A stretch of DNA of 35,848 nt from a virus, in the IMG/VR virus record IMGVR_UViG_3300031669_000118, positions 1-35,848 of that record; one strand, given 5' to 3'. The position numbers and the translations under genes were made by a program. Positions 1 through 7,288 of the stretch are shown here, one piece after another. The notes below the pieces were generated by a model that searched no databases, was not told the origin of the DNA, and was given only the letters and a program-made list of their open reading frames with translations. Every line of letters begins with the position of its first letter. The first letter of the stretch is position 1.

Positions 1-1
1 T

Positions 2-127
2 TATGCGGGACCGTTTACTGGTCCCAACCGTCGCGCCTGGCGAAATACAGGTCGGGACGTTCCTTCGAAACGGCGTCAATGGCCTGGGCCTTCGTCGCGT
101 CCTTGTGGTCCGCCTGGTATTTCTTGA
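2..127. repeat. Terminal direct repeat, left copy
   Basis: The first bases of the window (from base 2) recur exactly as the last 126 bases (35723-35848); base 1 (t) differs from base 35722 (c). The repeat lies in the 3' part of the protease-scaffold gene, so it is coding sequence rather than a recognisable end structure. Its length is close to a common assembler k-mer of 127, so the likeliest meaning is a circular or circularly permuted genome of about 35,721 bp. A true short terminal repeat is less likely. Confidence 0.9.
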
Positions 128-611
128 CTTCGTTGTCGAAGTCGGTTGACCCGCCCGTTCGCGTGGTCCCGACGATTTTCGTCGCTTCCACGGCCAGCCC
201 GTTCGCGTGTTCAAGGGCCTTGAACTGGTCTTCGGCGGCGTCCTTGCCAGCCTTGCCTTCAATGGCGGCCAGCTTGACGGCGTGTTCATGGGCCGTCCCA
301 GGGATAGCGGAAAAGGCGGCGGTCCTGGTTTCCCATTCGCGCAAGCTTCGTTCGCTTGCCAGGGTCGCTTCCAGGTTGGCGATACGGTCGTTCGCTTTCG
401 CGAATTCCTTCGACATTTCGCCTTCAGGCTTCGCCAGCTTGTCGGCTTCTTCCTTTGCCTTCAATGCGGCGGCCGCGGCTTCGTCTTCAGCGGTTGGCGC
501 GGGTCCCGCGGCCTTTTCAGCCATTGCCTTGATTGCGGCGACTATGTCGTCAACCGTTGCTTCTTCGCCCAATCCCAGGGCGGCGGCGATTGCTTTCAGT
601 TCTTCAGTCAT
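15..611 (-). CDS. Nested in-frame scaffold protein (internal start)
   Basis: Inside the protease-scaffold gene, Met351 (MTEELKAIAAALGLG) is preceded at about 10 bases by an AAAAGGGGG ribosome binding site identical in style to those of independent genes. Initiation here would give a 198-residue scaffold in the same frame as the fusion. This mirrors Mu I/Z and lambda C/Nu3, where the scaffold is made in excess from an internal start. The site and frame are seen in the sequence; actual use of the start is inferred. Confidence 0.7.
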   Translation of the reverse strand: MTEELKAIAAALGLGEEATVDDIVAAIKAMAEKAAGPAPTAEDEAAAAALKAKEEADKLAKPEGEMSKEFAKANDRIANLEATLASERSLREWETRTAAFSAIPGTAHEHAVKLAAIEGKAGKDAAEDQFKALEHANGLAVEATKIVGTTRTGGSTDFDNEVKKYQADHKDATKAQAIDAVSKERPDLYFARRDGWDQ

Positions 612-1661
612 TTGATGATTTCCCCCTTTTGAATTCGTTCCCAGGTCGTCATTGCCCTGGTCCTTTTCGGCGCGGTGTTCGGGGGAACCGTCCCCCAGGT
701 CAACGGAATGACGACCGCCGACCAGCTTTTCGAATAGTTCGGACAAGTTTCCGAACAAGGCCCTGAATACAGGCGCGCCGCGCTTGCCTTTGATAATGTC
801 CGCAAGCTTGCCCCGTATGTCGTCGAATTCGGCTTTCAGTTCCGACGTCGGTATCTGGTCGCCCAATTTGAACGAATAGACACGCGCGCCAGTCCTGGCC
901 CCGCCGAATACCAGGGCCCGTTCCAGGGTCGCCCCTTCAACTGCTGGTTCTTCCGCGCCAAGAAGGGCGACGCCCGTTATCACGGGGCCATAATCCCCGA
1001 CCTTGTCTTCAATCTCGACCGATACGGTCGAATATTGACCGCCTTCAATCAAGTCGGCGATAGGTTCGGGAATTCTATCGAAGGAAGCAATATTCCAGCT
1101 TCCCTTCCGCTGAAGACCGCTTATGCGGCCGACGGCGATTTGACCCTGGCCGTGGTCCCCCGTTATCACTTCAACGGGAACGCCCAGGGCTTCAGCAATC
1201 CGACGGTTGAATTCGTCGGAAGTATGCCCGCATTTTACAGGCGCGACGGCGGGAACGCCCGCTTCGAAAGCCTTGACCATATTGTCCAGGTCGGCTTCCG
1301 TCCAGGTTCGTTCGAACCCCGCGCTATCGGTCCAGGTCCCCGCGCCAAACACGAAGACGCCCGAAACGGTTTTCATGTTCGGGGCCTGGAATTGCTTGAC
1401 CCAACCGAAGCGGGTCATTTCGTAGCCGTCGGCTTCGGCGGCCGTGGTTGCTTCCTGGTATGCTTCCGCTTCCGACTTCTTCGCGGACAATGCCGCGTCG
1501 TAAGCGGTCCAGAAGGCTTCGGGATACTGGTCGGCTTTCATTTCGCCAGGCCAGGCCCCCGTTATCTTATGTTCAAGCCAAGCGCAAAAGGCGTTCGGGT
1601 TGGACTTGTCGCCGTTTTTAGCGACGCAATCGTCGAAGTTTCCGTATGGTCCGAAAGGCAT
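15..1661 (-). CDS. Prohead protease-scaffold fusion (Mu I/Z-like)
   Basis: A 548-residue head-maturation protein. After an N-terminal extension (1-95), residues 97-250 resemble the Mu gpI-type protease region: a WTEADLDNMVKAF segment, then APVKCGH (H146), and YSTVSVEIE (S214) as plausible catalytic neighbourhood. Residues 351-548 are Ala/Glu/Lys-rich with a coiled coil near 410-450, like the scaffold domain of the Mu I/Z pair. The start at 1661 has a strong G-run ribosome binding site. It follows portal and gp7-like genes and precedes, across the circular join, the decoration and capsid genes, which is the usual order. The assignment is by pattern; catalytic residues are inferred. The 3' end is duplicated at the window end through circularity. 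Confidence 0.8.
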   Translation of the reverse strand: MPFGPYGNFDDCVAKNGDKSNPNAFCAWLEHKITGAWPGEMKADQYPEAFWTAYDAALSAKKSEAEAYQEATTAAEADGYEMTRFGWVKQFQAPNMKTVSGVFVFGAGTWTDSAGFERTWTEADLDNMVKAFEAGVPAVAPVKCGHTSDEFNRRIAEALGVPVEVITGDHGQGQIAVGRISGLQRKGSWNIASFDRIPEPIADLIEGGQYSTVSVEIEDKVGDYGPVITGVALLGAEEPAVEGATLERALVFGGARTGARVYSFKLGDQIPTSELKAEFDDIRGKLADIIKGKRGAPVFRALFGNLSELFEKLVGGRHSVDLGDGSPEHRAEKDQGNDDLGTNSKGGNHQMTEELKAIAAALGLGEEATVDDIVAAIKAMAEKAAGPAPTAEDEAAAAALKAKEEADKLAKPEGEMSKEFAKANDRIANLEATLASERSLREWETRTAAFSAIPGTAHEHAVKLAAIEGKAGKDAAEDQFKALEHANGLAVEATKIVGTTRTGGSTDFDNEVKKYQADHKDATKAQAIDAVSKERPDLYFARRDGWDQ

Positions 1662-1831
1662 TTACAACCCCCTTCCTGGACGCCCAGGGGCGGCCAGCAT
1701 TGCGTTAGATTGTCGCCCGACCACAACGCCACAAGCCCGCAAACGGGACATTCGGCGAAAGCCTGGTTCCCCATTCCGCGGGAAAGTTCCTGAAGGATAT
1801 TCATTTCGATTGTGCAGTTCGGGCATTTCAT
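1562..1831 (-). CDS. Small zinc-ribbon protein
   Basis: An 89-residue protein starting MKCPNC. Two CxxC pairs (C3/C6 and C28/C31) form a plausible zinc ribbon. The ribosome binding site (AAAAGGAAA) is weaker than in neighbours. The last about 33 codons overlap the start of the protease-scaffold gene by 100 bases on the same strand, an unusually long overlap, so the C-terminal third may be incidental. It is the first gene after the intrinsic terminator at 1859-1897. The function is unknown; many phage zinc ribbons bind nucleic acid or partner proteins. Confidence 0.55.
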   Translation of the reverse strand: MKCPNCTIEMNILQELSRGMGNQAFAECPVCGLVALWSGDNLTQCWPPLGVQEGGCKCLSDHTETSTIASLKTATSPTRTPFALGLNIR

Positions 1832-1858
1832 TTCCTTTTCCCCGACCAGGCCGTGAAC

Positions 1859-1897
1859 AAAAAAAGACCCCGCGACGGATAACCGTCAATCGGGGTC
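1859..1897 (-). terminator. Intrinsic terminator downstream of tRNA
   Basis: On the minus strand GACCCCG pairs with CGGGGTC, with an inner ACGG/CCGT pairing, and the hairpin is followed immediately by seven T residues. This is the only textbook rho-independent terminator I see in the genome. It sits between the tRNA and the next head gene, so it should release the tRNA transcript or meter expression of the genes beyond. Confidence 0.85.
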
Positions 1898-1925
1898 GGT
1901 CGGGGCCAACTATTCGGGCGGTCTT

Positions 1926-1999
1926 TGGTAGCGGGTCGGGGAATTGAACCCCGTTCTGCGACTTATGAGAACGCCGACTTGCCGTTTGTCCTACCCGCG
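1926..1999 (-). tRNA. tRNA(CAU), Met-type with initiator-like features
   Basis: The strand folds as a 74-base tRNA including an encoded CCA: acceptor CGCGGGT/ACCCGCT, a D arm, an anticodon loop CTCATAA (anticodon CAU), a 4-base variable loop, and T arm CGGGG-TTCAATT-CCCCG. Positions 1 and 72 are C and U and cannot pair, and pair 11-24 is A-U; both recall bacterial initiator tRNA. The three G-C pairs of initiators are missing: the anticodon stem has a U-U mismatch and a G-U wobble. Position 8 is A instead of U. It may be elongator Met, lysidine-type Ile (CAU) or initiator-like. Confidence 0.85.
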
Positions 2000-2017
2000 C
2001 CGCCTGATATTCGGTTG

Positions 2018-2221
2018 TTAAGTGTCGGCCGTAACCGCGGCCTGGTCCTTGCGATTATTATTGCCGTTCTTCTGTAATATGTCAAGCAAGTCGGCAACCT
2101 TGATAATGGCGACGTGCTTTTGTCCGTGTCTTCGGTCCTTGATAACCAGGTTATCGCCGACGACCTGGGCCAGCTTTTCCGTCCCGCAACAATCGCAATA
2201 TATGACGTCGCCGTTCTTCAT
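2018..2221 (-). CDS. Small Cys-containing protein of unknown function
   Basis: A 67-residue protein starting MKNGDVIYCDCCG. Only one cysteine knot (C9, C11, C12) is visible, followed by a basic stretch with His (KDRRHGQKH). Its stop lies just upstream of the tRNA and its start follows the previous gene's stop by one base, so the two are probably co-translated. A promoter-like sequence for the tRNA lies inside its 3' half (2057-2085). I do not recognise the family. Confidence 0.65.
   Translation of the reverse strand: MKNGDVIYCDCCGTEKLAQVVGDNLVIKDRRHGQKHVAIIKVADLLDILQKNGNNNRKDQAAVTADT
2057..2085 (-). promoter_or_regulatory. Sigma70-like promoter for the tRNA
   Basis: On the minus strand TTGACA (2080-2085) is followed after 17 bases by AATAAT (2057-2062), inside the preceding short gene. 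Transcription would read the tRNA and stop at the terminator at 1859-1897. The -35 is perfect and the -10 is moderate. Confidence 0.5.
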
Positions 2222-2222
2222 T

Positions 2223-2489
2223 CTACGCGTCCGCCATTGCCGCCAGTTGCTTCGCCGTTTGTTCGGTCAAGGTATAGTTCAATTCCTTTTCAACGGCCGT
2301 GAAGGATAGTTCAATCACGGTCCCGTCGTCCTGGGCCTTGATGATATTGGCGAAGCCCGACGGGGTCGTTGTCCCCGATATTTCGCGGAATTTCGAACTT
2401 ATATCGTGAACGGTCCCCTGGGCGTCCGTGACCAGGACTTCCGTTCCCTGGTCGTTCCTGGTTATTCGAAGCTTGTTCGGTTGCGCCAT
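2223..2489 (-). CDS. Hypothetical protein in the head operon
   Basis: An 88-residue acidic protein (MAQPNKLRITRNDQGTEV) with a ribosome binding site AAAGGGGGAA before the start. It contains no cysteines, no membrane segment and no motif I recognise. It lies between the gp7-like minor head gene and a 67-residue gene, where phages often carry small head accessory proteins. Any role in the head is inferred from position only. Confidence 0.65.
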   Translation of the reverse strand: MAQPNKLRITRNDQGTEVLVTDAQGTVHDISSKFREISGTTTPSGFANIIKAQDDGTVIELSFTAVEKELNYTLTEQTAKQLAAMADA

Positions 2490-2509
2490 GATACATTCCC
2501 CCTTTTCGT

Positions 2510-3340
2510 TTAGTCGTCAAATATGGTCCGTGTCCATTGTCCGTCGCGCTTGACGGAAAGGTGACAACGGCAATTCCCGCGACAAGTGACTTGCCCCGCG
2601 GGGACGGTCTTCAGGGTCCGCCAGCCGCCAGGGTATTCGCCCGCCAGGTCGGGGCAACCGAAGAAGCCTGGGGAAGCCTGGCAATGAACGGCCCGCGGGT
2701 CCAGGTTCCACTTGACGGGTTCGGGGTCAAGTCCCTGGGAAGCCCGTTCGTCTTCGCGGACTTCGCCGACGGTCCGTTGTGTTTCAAATAGGGCGACCCA
2801 ATATCCGCCCGCGTATTGGGCGGGGGCCGCGCGGCTTGCGGCCGTCGCGTTCTTGATTGCCAGGGCGACGCCCTTTTGTTGTTCAACGGCCAGGCCGCCA
2901 ATGACAAGTCCAGGGACGGCGGCGGCCAGGGCCAGGGAAAGCTTTTCGTGAATATGCGGGACCAGGTTTTCGCGGACCAGGGCGACGTTTTCGGCCGCCA
3001 GGCGTTCGGCTTTCGCGCGGACCTGGGGAAGTTCGGAACGGGTTCCCGCGACCGTCTTGACCGCGCCTTCGACGCCCTTCGTCATAACTTCGACCAGGCG
3101 TTCTTCCAGCTTCGGAATTTGACTGTCAAGGTATGTCGAAAGTTCGGGAAGCGTCGCCCCGTTCTTCGCCCTGGTTGCCAGGTCACGCTTCAGCGCGGCC
3201 GACCAGGTATCGAAGACGGATACAATCTTCCGTTGTTGGCGGTTGGTCTTTTCTTCCCAGGTCCCCGACCCTATTCGTTGCTTTTGACCAGCCTTCGGTC
3301 GGGCCTTGAATGCGTGTCTATGCTTTGTCTGGACGTTCAT
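2510..3340 (-). CDS. Minor head protein (SPP1 gp7/Mu F-like)
   Basis: A 276-residue head-morphogenesis protein. The N-terminal half is helical and charged. The C-terminal 90 residues have the family signature: WNLDPRAVHC, then a Cys/Gly-rich stretch with GWRTLKTVPAGQVTCRGNCRCHLSV, matching the CRCxxxx ending of the SPP1 gp7/Mu F domain. Such proteins sit inside or at the portal vertex and help DNA delivery or head assembly. The start overlaps the end of the portal gene by 4 bases (ATGA), the normal portal-gp7 arrangement. Confidence 0.85.
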   Translation of the reverse strand: MNVQTKHRHAFKARPKAGQKQRIGSGTWEEKTNRQQRKIVSVFDTWSAALKRDLATRAKNGATLPELSTYLDSQIPKLEERLVEVMTKGVEGAVKTVAGTRSELPQVRAKAERLAAENVALVRENLVPHIHEKLSLALAAAVPGLVIGGLAVEQQKGVALAIKNATAASRAAPAQYAGGYWVALFETQRTVGEVREDERASQGLDPEPVKWNLDPRAVHCQASPGFFGCPDLAGEYPGGWRTLKTVPAGQVTCRGNCRCHLSVKRDGQWTRTIFDD

Positions 3341-4830
3341 TTGACCCCCGCTTCCAGGCCAGCGACGGAACCTTCCAGGACTTTCAACCGTCGGGCCGTG
3401 TCGCTATTGTCGGCGGGGGCGGCGTTCTTCGCCAGGGCCCCGACCTTGTCGGTCAAGGCGTCAACCTTTCCAGGAAGGTCGAATATCCCGCCCAGGGGCG
3501 GGGCTTCAACGTCCCGCGGAACCCCGCGTTCGTCTTCAGGAAGTTCGGGAAGGTCCGCCAGGCTTCGGATATGGTCTTCGTCCAGGTCGGTCGGGGTCAA
3601 TAGCTTCGCCCCGATTGCCGTATTCATAAAGTTGACCAGGGCGACCAGGTCAACGCGGCCTGGTTTCTCCCATACGATTGTCGGGTATCCCGATATATTC
3701 GGCCACTGGTTGAACTTGAAAAGATACGGGACAAGTTGTTGGTTCCAGGTTTCAAGAAGGTATCGCTGGACCGCTTCAAGGGCCAGGGCGAAGAAGTCAT
3801 GCGACCCTTTGACAAGGGCCTGGGTCCCGACGTTCCCCATTCCCAGGATAAGGAATTGGGAAAAGAAACGCATTAGCATAATTTTATGCCAGCGGTCAAT
3901 TACGACGTTCGTGTCGTATATCTTCGACCCGCCAGCATAGGCGCGAATGTCCACGCCTTCGGGTTCGATAAGGTAAACTTCTTCGTCCTTCCGAAGTCCC
4001 TTCAGGGCGGCCTTCAGCGTGACAATGTCGTTGTCTTCATATCCGCCTTCTTTTAGCTTCGCGACGGGCATTCCGCCGACGTCCCTTTCAATGCCGATAC
4101 CTTCCAGGTCTTCCAGGTTGCGGGCGAACTTATAAGGCCGATACAAGGCCCGAAGAAGGGACTTGCCTTGCGGGTTCCCCTTCCTTCCGCGGAATTTGAA
4201 ATGAAGACATTTCGATATTGGAATGGTAAACGTTCCGCCCGAATTCGGGTCCAGTTGAACGAAGGCGTCCAGCTTGTCCCGTTCGGCTTCGTCGTATTCC
4301 CAACGGTCAAGACTTTCCTGGCCGCGTGGGTCAATGTTACGAAGCCACAATCGGCCGTCGGCCCGTTTGTCCAGGACCAGTTCGCCCAGGGCGAACCCGA
4401 AGTCCAGGCTTTCCAGGGCGTCTTCAACGTGTGAATTCCACGTTTGCCCGTCCATATTGTTCATACAGTCCCAAAGCCATTCCGCGGCGGCGGCGTCATT
4501 GGGGGACCCGCCAGGGGACGGTTGAACGTCGAAGGTCGCGGCCTGAAGGGGAAGCTTGATTGCGTCCAGTTGGGCCCCGATAATAGGGTCGTCCCTCATT
4601 TCCAGGTATAGCTTGACTTCGCTGGACCATGACTTCAGGGCGTTCAGGTATTCTTCCCGAATACGGCCGCCCATGTGTTTCAAGCCCGTGGTTCCGATTA
4701 TGGTCCGAAACTTTTCAGTCCCGACGTCTTGATGATTATGGGAACGCCGCCCTTCAACCTGGCGGCGTTGTGAACGTTTTGAATTCGGGTCGGGCGGGGT
4801 ATATCCTGGCCGCTTGCTTTCAGTAACCAT
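3337..4830 (-). CDS. Portal protein (Mu gp29/DUF935-like)
   Basis: A 497-residue portal protein, the ring at the vertex through which DNA is packaged. Recognisable portal features are the MRDDPIIGAQLDAIKLPL segment (about 78-95), the WNSHVEDALESLDFGFALGEL region (about 130-150), and KFRGRKGNPQGKSLLRALYRPYKF (about 210-235), all typical of the DUF935 portal type. The C-terminus ends in a coiled coil (VDALTDKVGALAKN). Length and position, after large terminase and before gp7-like, agree. A promoter with an overlapping palindrome lies directly upstream (4870-4906). Confidence 0.88.
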   Translation of the reverse strand: MVTESKRPGYTPPDPNSKRSQRRQVEGRRSHNHQDVGTEKFRTIIGTTGLKHMGGRIREEYLNALKSWSSEVKLYLEMRDDPIIGAQLDAIKLPLQAATFDVQPSPGGSPNDAAAAEWLWDCMNNMDGQTWNSHVEDALESLDFGFALGELVLDKRADGRLWLRNIDPRGQESLDRWEYDEAERDKLDAFVQLDPNSGGTFTIPISKCLHFKFRGRKGNPQGKSLLRALYRPYKFARNLEDLEGIGIERDVGGMPVAKLKEGGYEDNDIVTLKAALKGLRKDEEVYLIEPEGVDIRAYAGGSKIYDTNVVIDRWHKIMLMRFFSQFLILGMGNVGTQALVKGSHDFFALALEAVQRYLLETWNQQLVPYLFKFNQWPNISGYPTIVWEKPGRVDLVALVNFMNTAIGAKLLTPTDLDEDHIRSLADLPELPEDERGVPRDVEAPPLGGIFDLPGKVDALTDKVGALAKNAAPADNSDTARRLKVLEGSVAGLEAGVK

Positions 4831-4869
4831 GTATCAACCCCCTTTGTTTTCGGTTATGTCTTGTTGGTA

Positions 4870-4898
4870 ATAATAAGCTGGTTTTCCGATAGTGTCAA
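4870..4898 (-). promoter_or_regulatory. Strong sigma70-like promoter upstream of portal
   Basis: On the minus strand TTGACA (4893-4898), a 17-base spacer, then TATTAT (4870-4875). It lies in the 100-base gap between terminase and portal and should drive the head genes. This is one of the best promoter matches in the genome. Its -35 box is part of a 15-base palindrome (4892-4906), suggesting control by the protein that binds that site. Confidence 0.75.
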
Positions 4899-4906
4899 GT
4901 TGACAC
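4892..4906. promoter_or_regulatory. Palindromic operator-like site over the -35 box
   Basis: GTGTCAA-G-TTGACAC is a perfect inverted repeat with 7-base arms. The same palindrome occurs inside the replication initiator gene at 13183-13197, with a variant at 13206-13220. Here it covers the -35 region of the portal promoter, so binding would block RNA polymerase. The regulator could be the phage initiator or the ribbon-helix-helix protein at 14460-14654; this is inference. Confidence 0.6.
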
Positions 4907-4933
4907 AATGGAAAGTCCACGAACGAACGTTCG

Positions 4934-6424
4934 TCAATCGCGCCAGCGACTTTCCTTCTTTTCGGACTGGACCCCGCCGCCAGTGTCCAGGTCCTTCAAC
5001 CGCGGCTTCAGGTATCGAAGGCCGTGGACCAGGACGTCAACAATGTCGTCATGGGCCCCGTTCGGAAAGTCCCCGACTTCCTTCAGGAAGTCCGCCAACC
5101 AGTCCGCGCGGAAGGGGACCAGGACTTGACCGACTTCCATAATGCCCGTGACGGTATGGGCCCGCGTGACCTTGTCGTCCAGGGCCTTGACCGCCCGAAG
5201 CGGAACGCCGCTGTCAACCTTCAGTTGTTGAATAAGGGATATTCCCGAAGACTTGTCTTCAATCAGGACGCGGTCGGGCTTCCACTTGTCGAAGTTCGCC
5301 GTCGCCGCCCTGGTCAATTCGGGGAAGGTCAACCTGGCAACGTATAGGTCCAGAAGGAAGAATTGTTGGGGCTTCCGTCGGTATCCGATAGTCAAGCAAG
5401 CCGAACGGTCGTGTCGTTGCTTTTCCTTGTGGGCCGTGTCCCATATCTGAATAACGCGGGACCAGGACCGCGGTTCGTTCGGGTCGTATGACTTGAACCA
5501 GGCCGTCTTGATAATGCCGCCGCCTTCAGGTTGCGGCTTCCCGCGGAATTGGCTTGTCCACCAAAAGGGCCCCGACGAAATACGAAGCTTCTTCAGGGCC
5601 AGGTCGTCGTATCGTTCGGGCCAAAGGGCTTCCCCTGGTTTCCGTCCCAGGACGTCCCCTTCTTCGGCCAGGGCGGGAAGGTTGATTGCTTCCCAGGGGT
5701 CGGGTTCAACGTCCACTTCCAGGGACCGTTCCGCTTCTTCGGGGTCCTGGGGCGGGTCCCCCATGAGTGCCCCCGCCAGGTCTTGTTCATGCCAGCGCGT
5801 CATTATGACGATTATCGAACCGCCTGGGGCAAGCCTGGTCCTTGCGACGGAACGATACCAGTTCCAGTTCCGCCGACGATACACGGGCGAAAGGGCTTCG
5901 GCGTCGTTCTTGATAGGGTCGTCAATGATAATCAGGTCGAAGCCGCGGCCAGTGAAGGGTCCGCCGATACCAGCGACGAACATTCCCCCGCCGTATCCCC
6001 GAAGGTTCCAGCGGCCCTTCGCTTTCGTGTCGGCCCGAAGTTGAAGTCCCAATTCGTCTTCGTTGTCCGCGATTGTTTCCTTCGCCTTGCCGCCCCATTC
6101 GGAAGCGTATCCCATTTCGTAAGACGCCAGGCCGACCTTCTTCCAGGGAAACTTCTTCAGGAACCAAACGGCCGTCCAGTGTGAAACAAGTTCGCTTTTC
6201 CCGTGTTGTGGGGGAACCGTTATCGCGAAGAAGCGTTGACCCAGGGCGACTTCGGATATTCGGTCGGACAAATATTCGACATGGCGCGGCCTGGTATATG
6301 ACCCGTGGGAAAGGTGTTCGGCCAGGGAAGCGGGCGTCCTGGACCAGTCGCGGGCGTCTTCGCGTTGACGAACTTCGACCGCGGCGGCGGCGTCCTTGAA
6401 GTGGTATGCCTGGCGTGTTATCAT
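4934..6424 (-). CDS. terL: Terminase large subunit
   Basis: A 496-residue DNA-packaging motor. The ATPase half shows Walker A PPQHGKSE (71-78), Walker B FDLIIIDDP (162-170) and MTRWHEQD downstream as the coupling region. The nuclease half has IWDTAH, the RVLIEDKSSG strand and HDDIVDVL acidic residues of the RNase H-like fold. I chose the start at 6424 because a G-run ribosome binding site precedes it and it forms an ATGA overlap with the previous gene. A TTG start at 6664 would add 80 residues of unlikely Arg-rich sequence. It precedes the portal gene. Confidence 0.95.
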   Translation of the reverse strand: MITRQAYHFKDAAAAVEVRQREDARDWSRTPASLAEHLSHGSYTRPRHVEYLSDRISEVALGQRFFAITVPPQHGKSELVSHWTAVWFLKKFPWKKVGLASYEMGYASEWGGKAKETIADNEDELGLQLRADTKAKGRWNLRGYGGGMFVAGIGGPFTGRGFDLIIIDDPIKNDAEALSPVYRRRNWNWYRSVARTRLAPGGSIIVIMTRWHEQDLAGALMGDPPQDPEEAERSLEVDVEPDPWEAINLPALAEEGDVLGRKPGEALWPERYDDLALKKLRISSGPFWWTSQFRGKPQPEGGGIIKTAWFKSYDPNEPRSWSRVIQIWDTAHKEKQRHDRSACLTIGYRRKPQQFFLLDLYVARLTFPELTRAATANFDKWKPDRVLIEDKSSGISLIQQLKVDSGVPLRAVKALDDKVTRAHTVTGIMEVGQVLVPFRADWLADFLKEVGDFPNGAHDDIVDVLVHGLRYLKPRLKDLDTGGGVQSEKKESRWRD

Positions 6425-6612
6425 GCGCGCTTCCCCCTGTAACCTTTCGGACTTTCCCAATATCGGCCGCGCTTCTTCGGCGGCCTGAAGGCTTCCAGGT
6501 TGGGGGCGTTCAAGCCTGGGGGCGTGTCGGTCCTGGCCGTGGCGTAACCAGCGGCCGCCAGTTGTTCGACCGTCACGGTTCCCGCGTCGGTCCGTCCGAT
6601 AATCAGGACCAC
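6421..6612 (-). CDS. Small hypothetical protein before terminase
   Basis: A 63-residue protein, probably from a GTG start at 6612 (VLIIGRTDAGTVTVEQLAAAG), overlapping the terminase start by ATGA. No good ribosome binding site is visible, so the true start is uncertain. The central TVEQLAAAGY is helix-like and the C-terminus is basic. It could be a HeH/LEM-type or other tiny DNA-binding protein, but I do not recognise it. Its place between the two terminase genes may suggest a packaging role. Confidence 0.5.
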   Translation of the reverse strand: MVLIIGRTDAGTVTVEQLAAAGYATARTDTPPGLNAPNLEAFRPPKKRGRYWESPKGYRGKRA

Positions 6613-6644
6613 GGTCGTCGTCGTTGCGTCTGTGTCGTTGTGTA

Positions 6645-7094
6645 TTATTGGCCTTTCCAGTCAATCGTTATTTCGACCAGGTCCGCGTATGCGTCGGGGT
6701 CCTGGTCAACCAGGTGTTCAAGGACGGGTATCGCTTCGAAGGCTATCCCGAACCCGAAGGCGACGTTCCGTTCGACCGACGCCTTGACCTTTTCCGCCTG
6801 GTCCCTGGTCATAAAATAGCGGAACCGCGGCGGCGGGTCAACGTCGAAGTCCCCCTTCCAGGTAACGGGGCCGCCCGTCGTGTCCTGGGGCCGCTGAAGG
6901 CCATTGCCCGCGGTATTTCCCCCAGGGAAGGGCGTCGCCAGTTCTTCGTTGAAGGCGGCCGCGGTTATGGGTCCAGCCGTGACGACCTGGGGACAACGGC
7001 GGCATTCACGGACTGGCCGCTTGCCAGGCTTTCGAATGACGACAATATTCCCCTTCTTCAGCGGGGCCCCGCATTTACGACAAGCCCCCTTCAT
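6645..7094 (-). CDS. Zinc-ribbon protein of unknown function
   Basis: A 149-residue protein starting MKGACRKCG. C5/C8 and C31/C34 make a zinc ribbon, followed by a Pro/Gly-rich linker and a helical C-terminal half. The start at 7094 is chosen because the longer frame would run through the real upstream gene, and the start overlaps that gene's stop by ATGA. It lies between small and large terminase. Function unknown; a packaging or DNA-contact role is only positional inference. Confidence 0.7.
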   Translation of the reverse strand: MKGACRKCGAPLKKGNIVVIRKPGKRPVRECRRCPQVVTAGPITAAAFNEELATPFPGGNTAGNGLQRPQDTTGGPVTWKGDFDVDPPPRFRYFMTRDQAEKVKASVERNVAFGFGIAFEAIPVLEHLVDQDPDAYADLVEITIDWKGQ

Positions 7095-7288
7095 TTGTCC
7101 CGCCAGTGTCCCGTCAAGCGAATGACGACCACGTCGCGGCCCGTTCCCTGGTATCGGGTCCCGCCAGTCGGGACTTCGGTTTCTTCGGCTTCCTGGAAGA
7201 CTTCGGTCTTCAGTTCCAGGATACGGAAGCGTCGAAGGAAGCGGCGGACTTCCCCGACGAAGGCGTGTTTCCTTTTCCATTCGGTCAT
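7091..7288 (-). CDS. Small basic hypothetical protein
   Basis: A 65-residue protein (MTEWKRKHAFVGEVRRFLRRF) with a strong AAGGGGGG ribosome binding site and ATGA overlaps on both sides. The N-terminal 25 residues form a basic amphipathic helix, followed by beta-rich sequence. It is translationally coupled to the small terminase gene upstream. The family is not recognised. Confidence 0.6.
   Translation of the reverse strand: MTEWKRKHAFVGEVRRFLRRFRILELKTEVFQEAEETEVPTGGTRYQGTGRDVVVIRLTGHWRDK

Noticed and set aside
2-127. Long terminal repeat as a packaging signal
   Set aside because: It is ordinary coding sequence and its length matches an assembly overlap, so circular assembly is the simpler explanation.
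1662-1889. 75-residue minus-strand frame next to the protease gene
   Set aside because: It overlaps the zinc-ribbon frame and the terminator hairpin, and its Arg/Gly/Pro-rich translation looks like an out-of-frame shadow.
2816-3940. 374-residue plus-strand frame opposite the gp7-like and portal genes
   Set aside because: It is antisense to clearly recognisable virion proteins and has no ribosome binding site or recognisable domain.
6425-6664. Longer terminase start (TTG at 6664)
   Set aside because: The extra 80 residues are Arg/Asp-rich shadow sequence and overlap another coupled frame; the ATG at 6424 has a G-run ribosome binding site and ATGA coupling.
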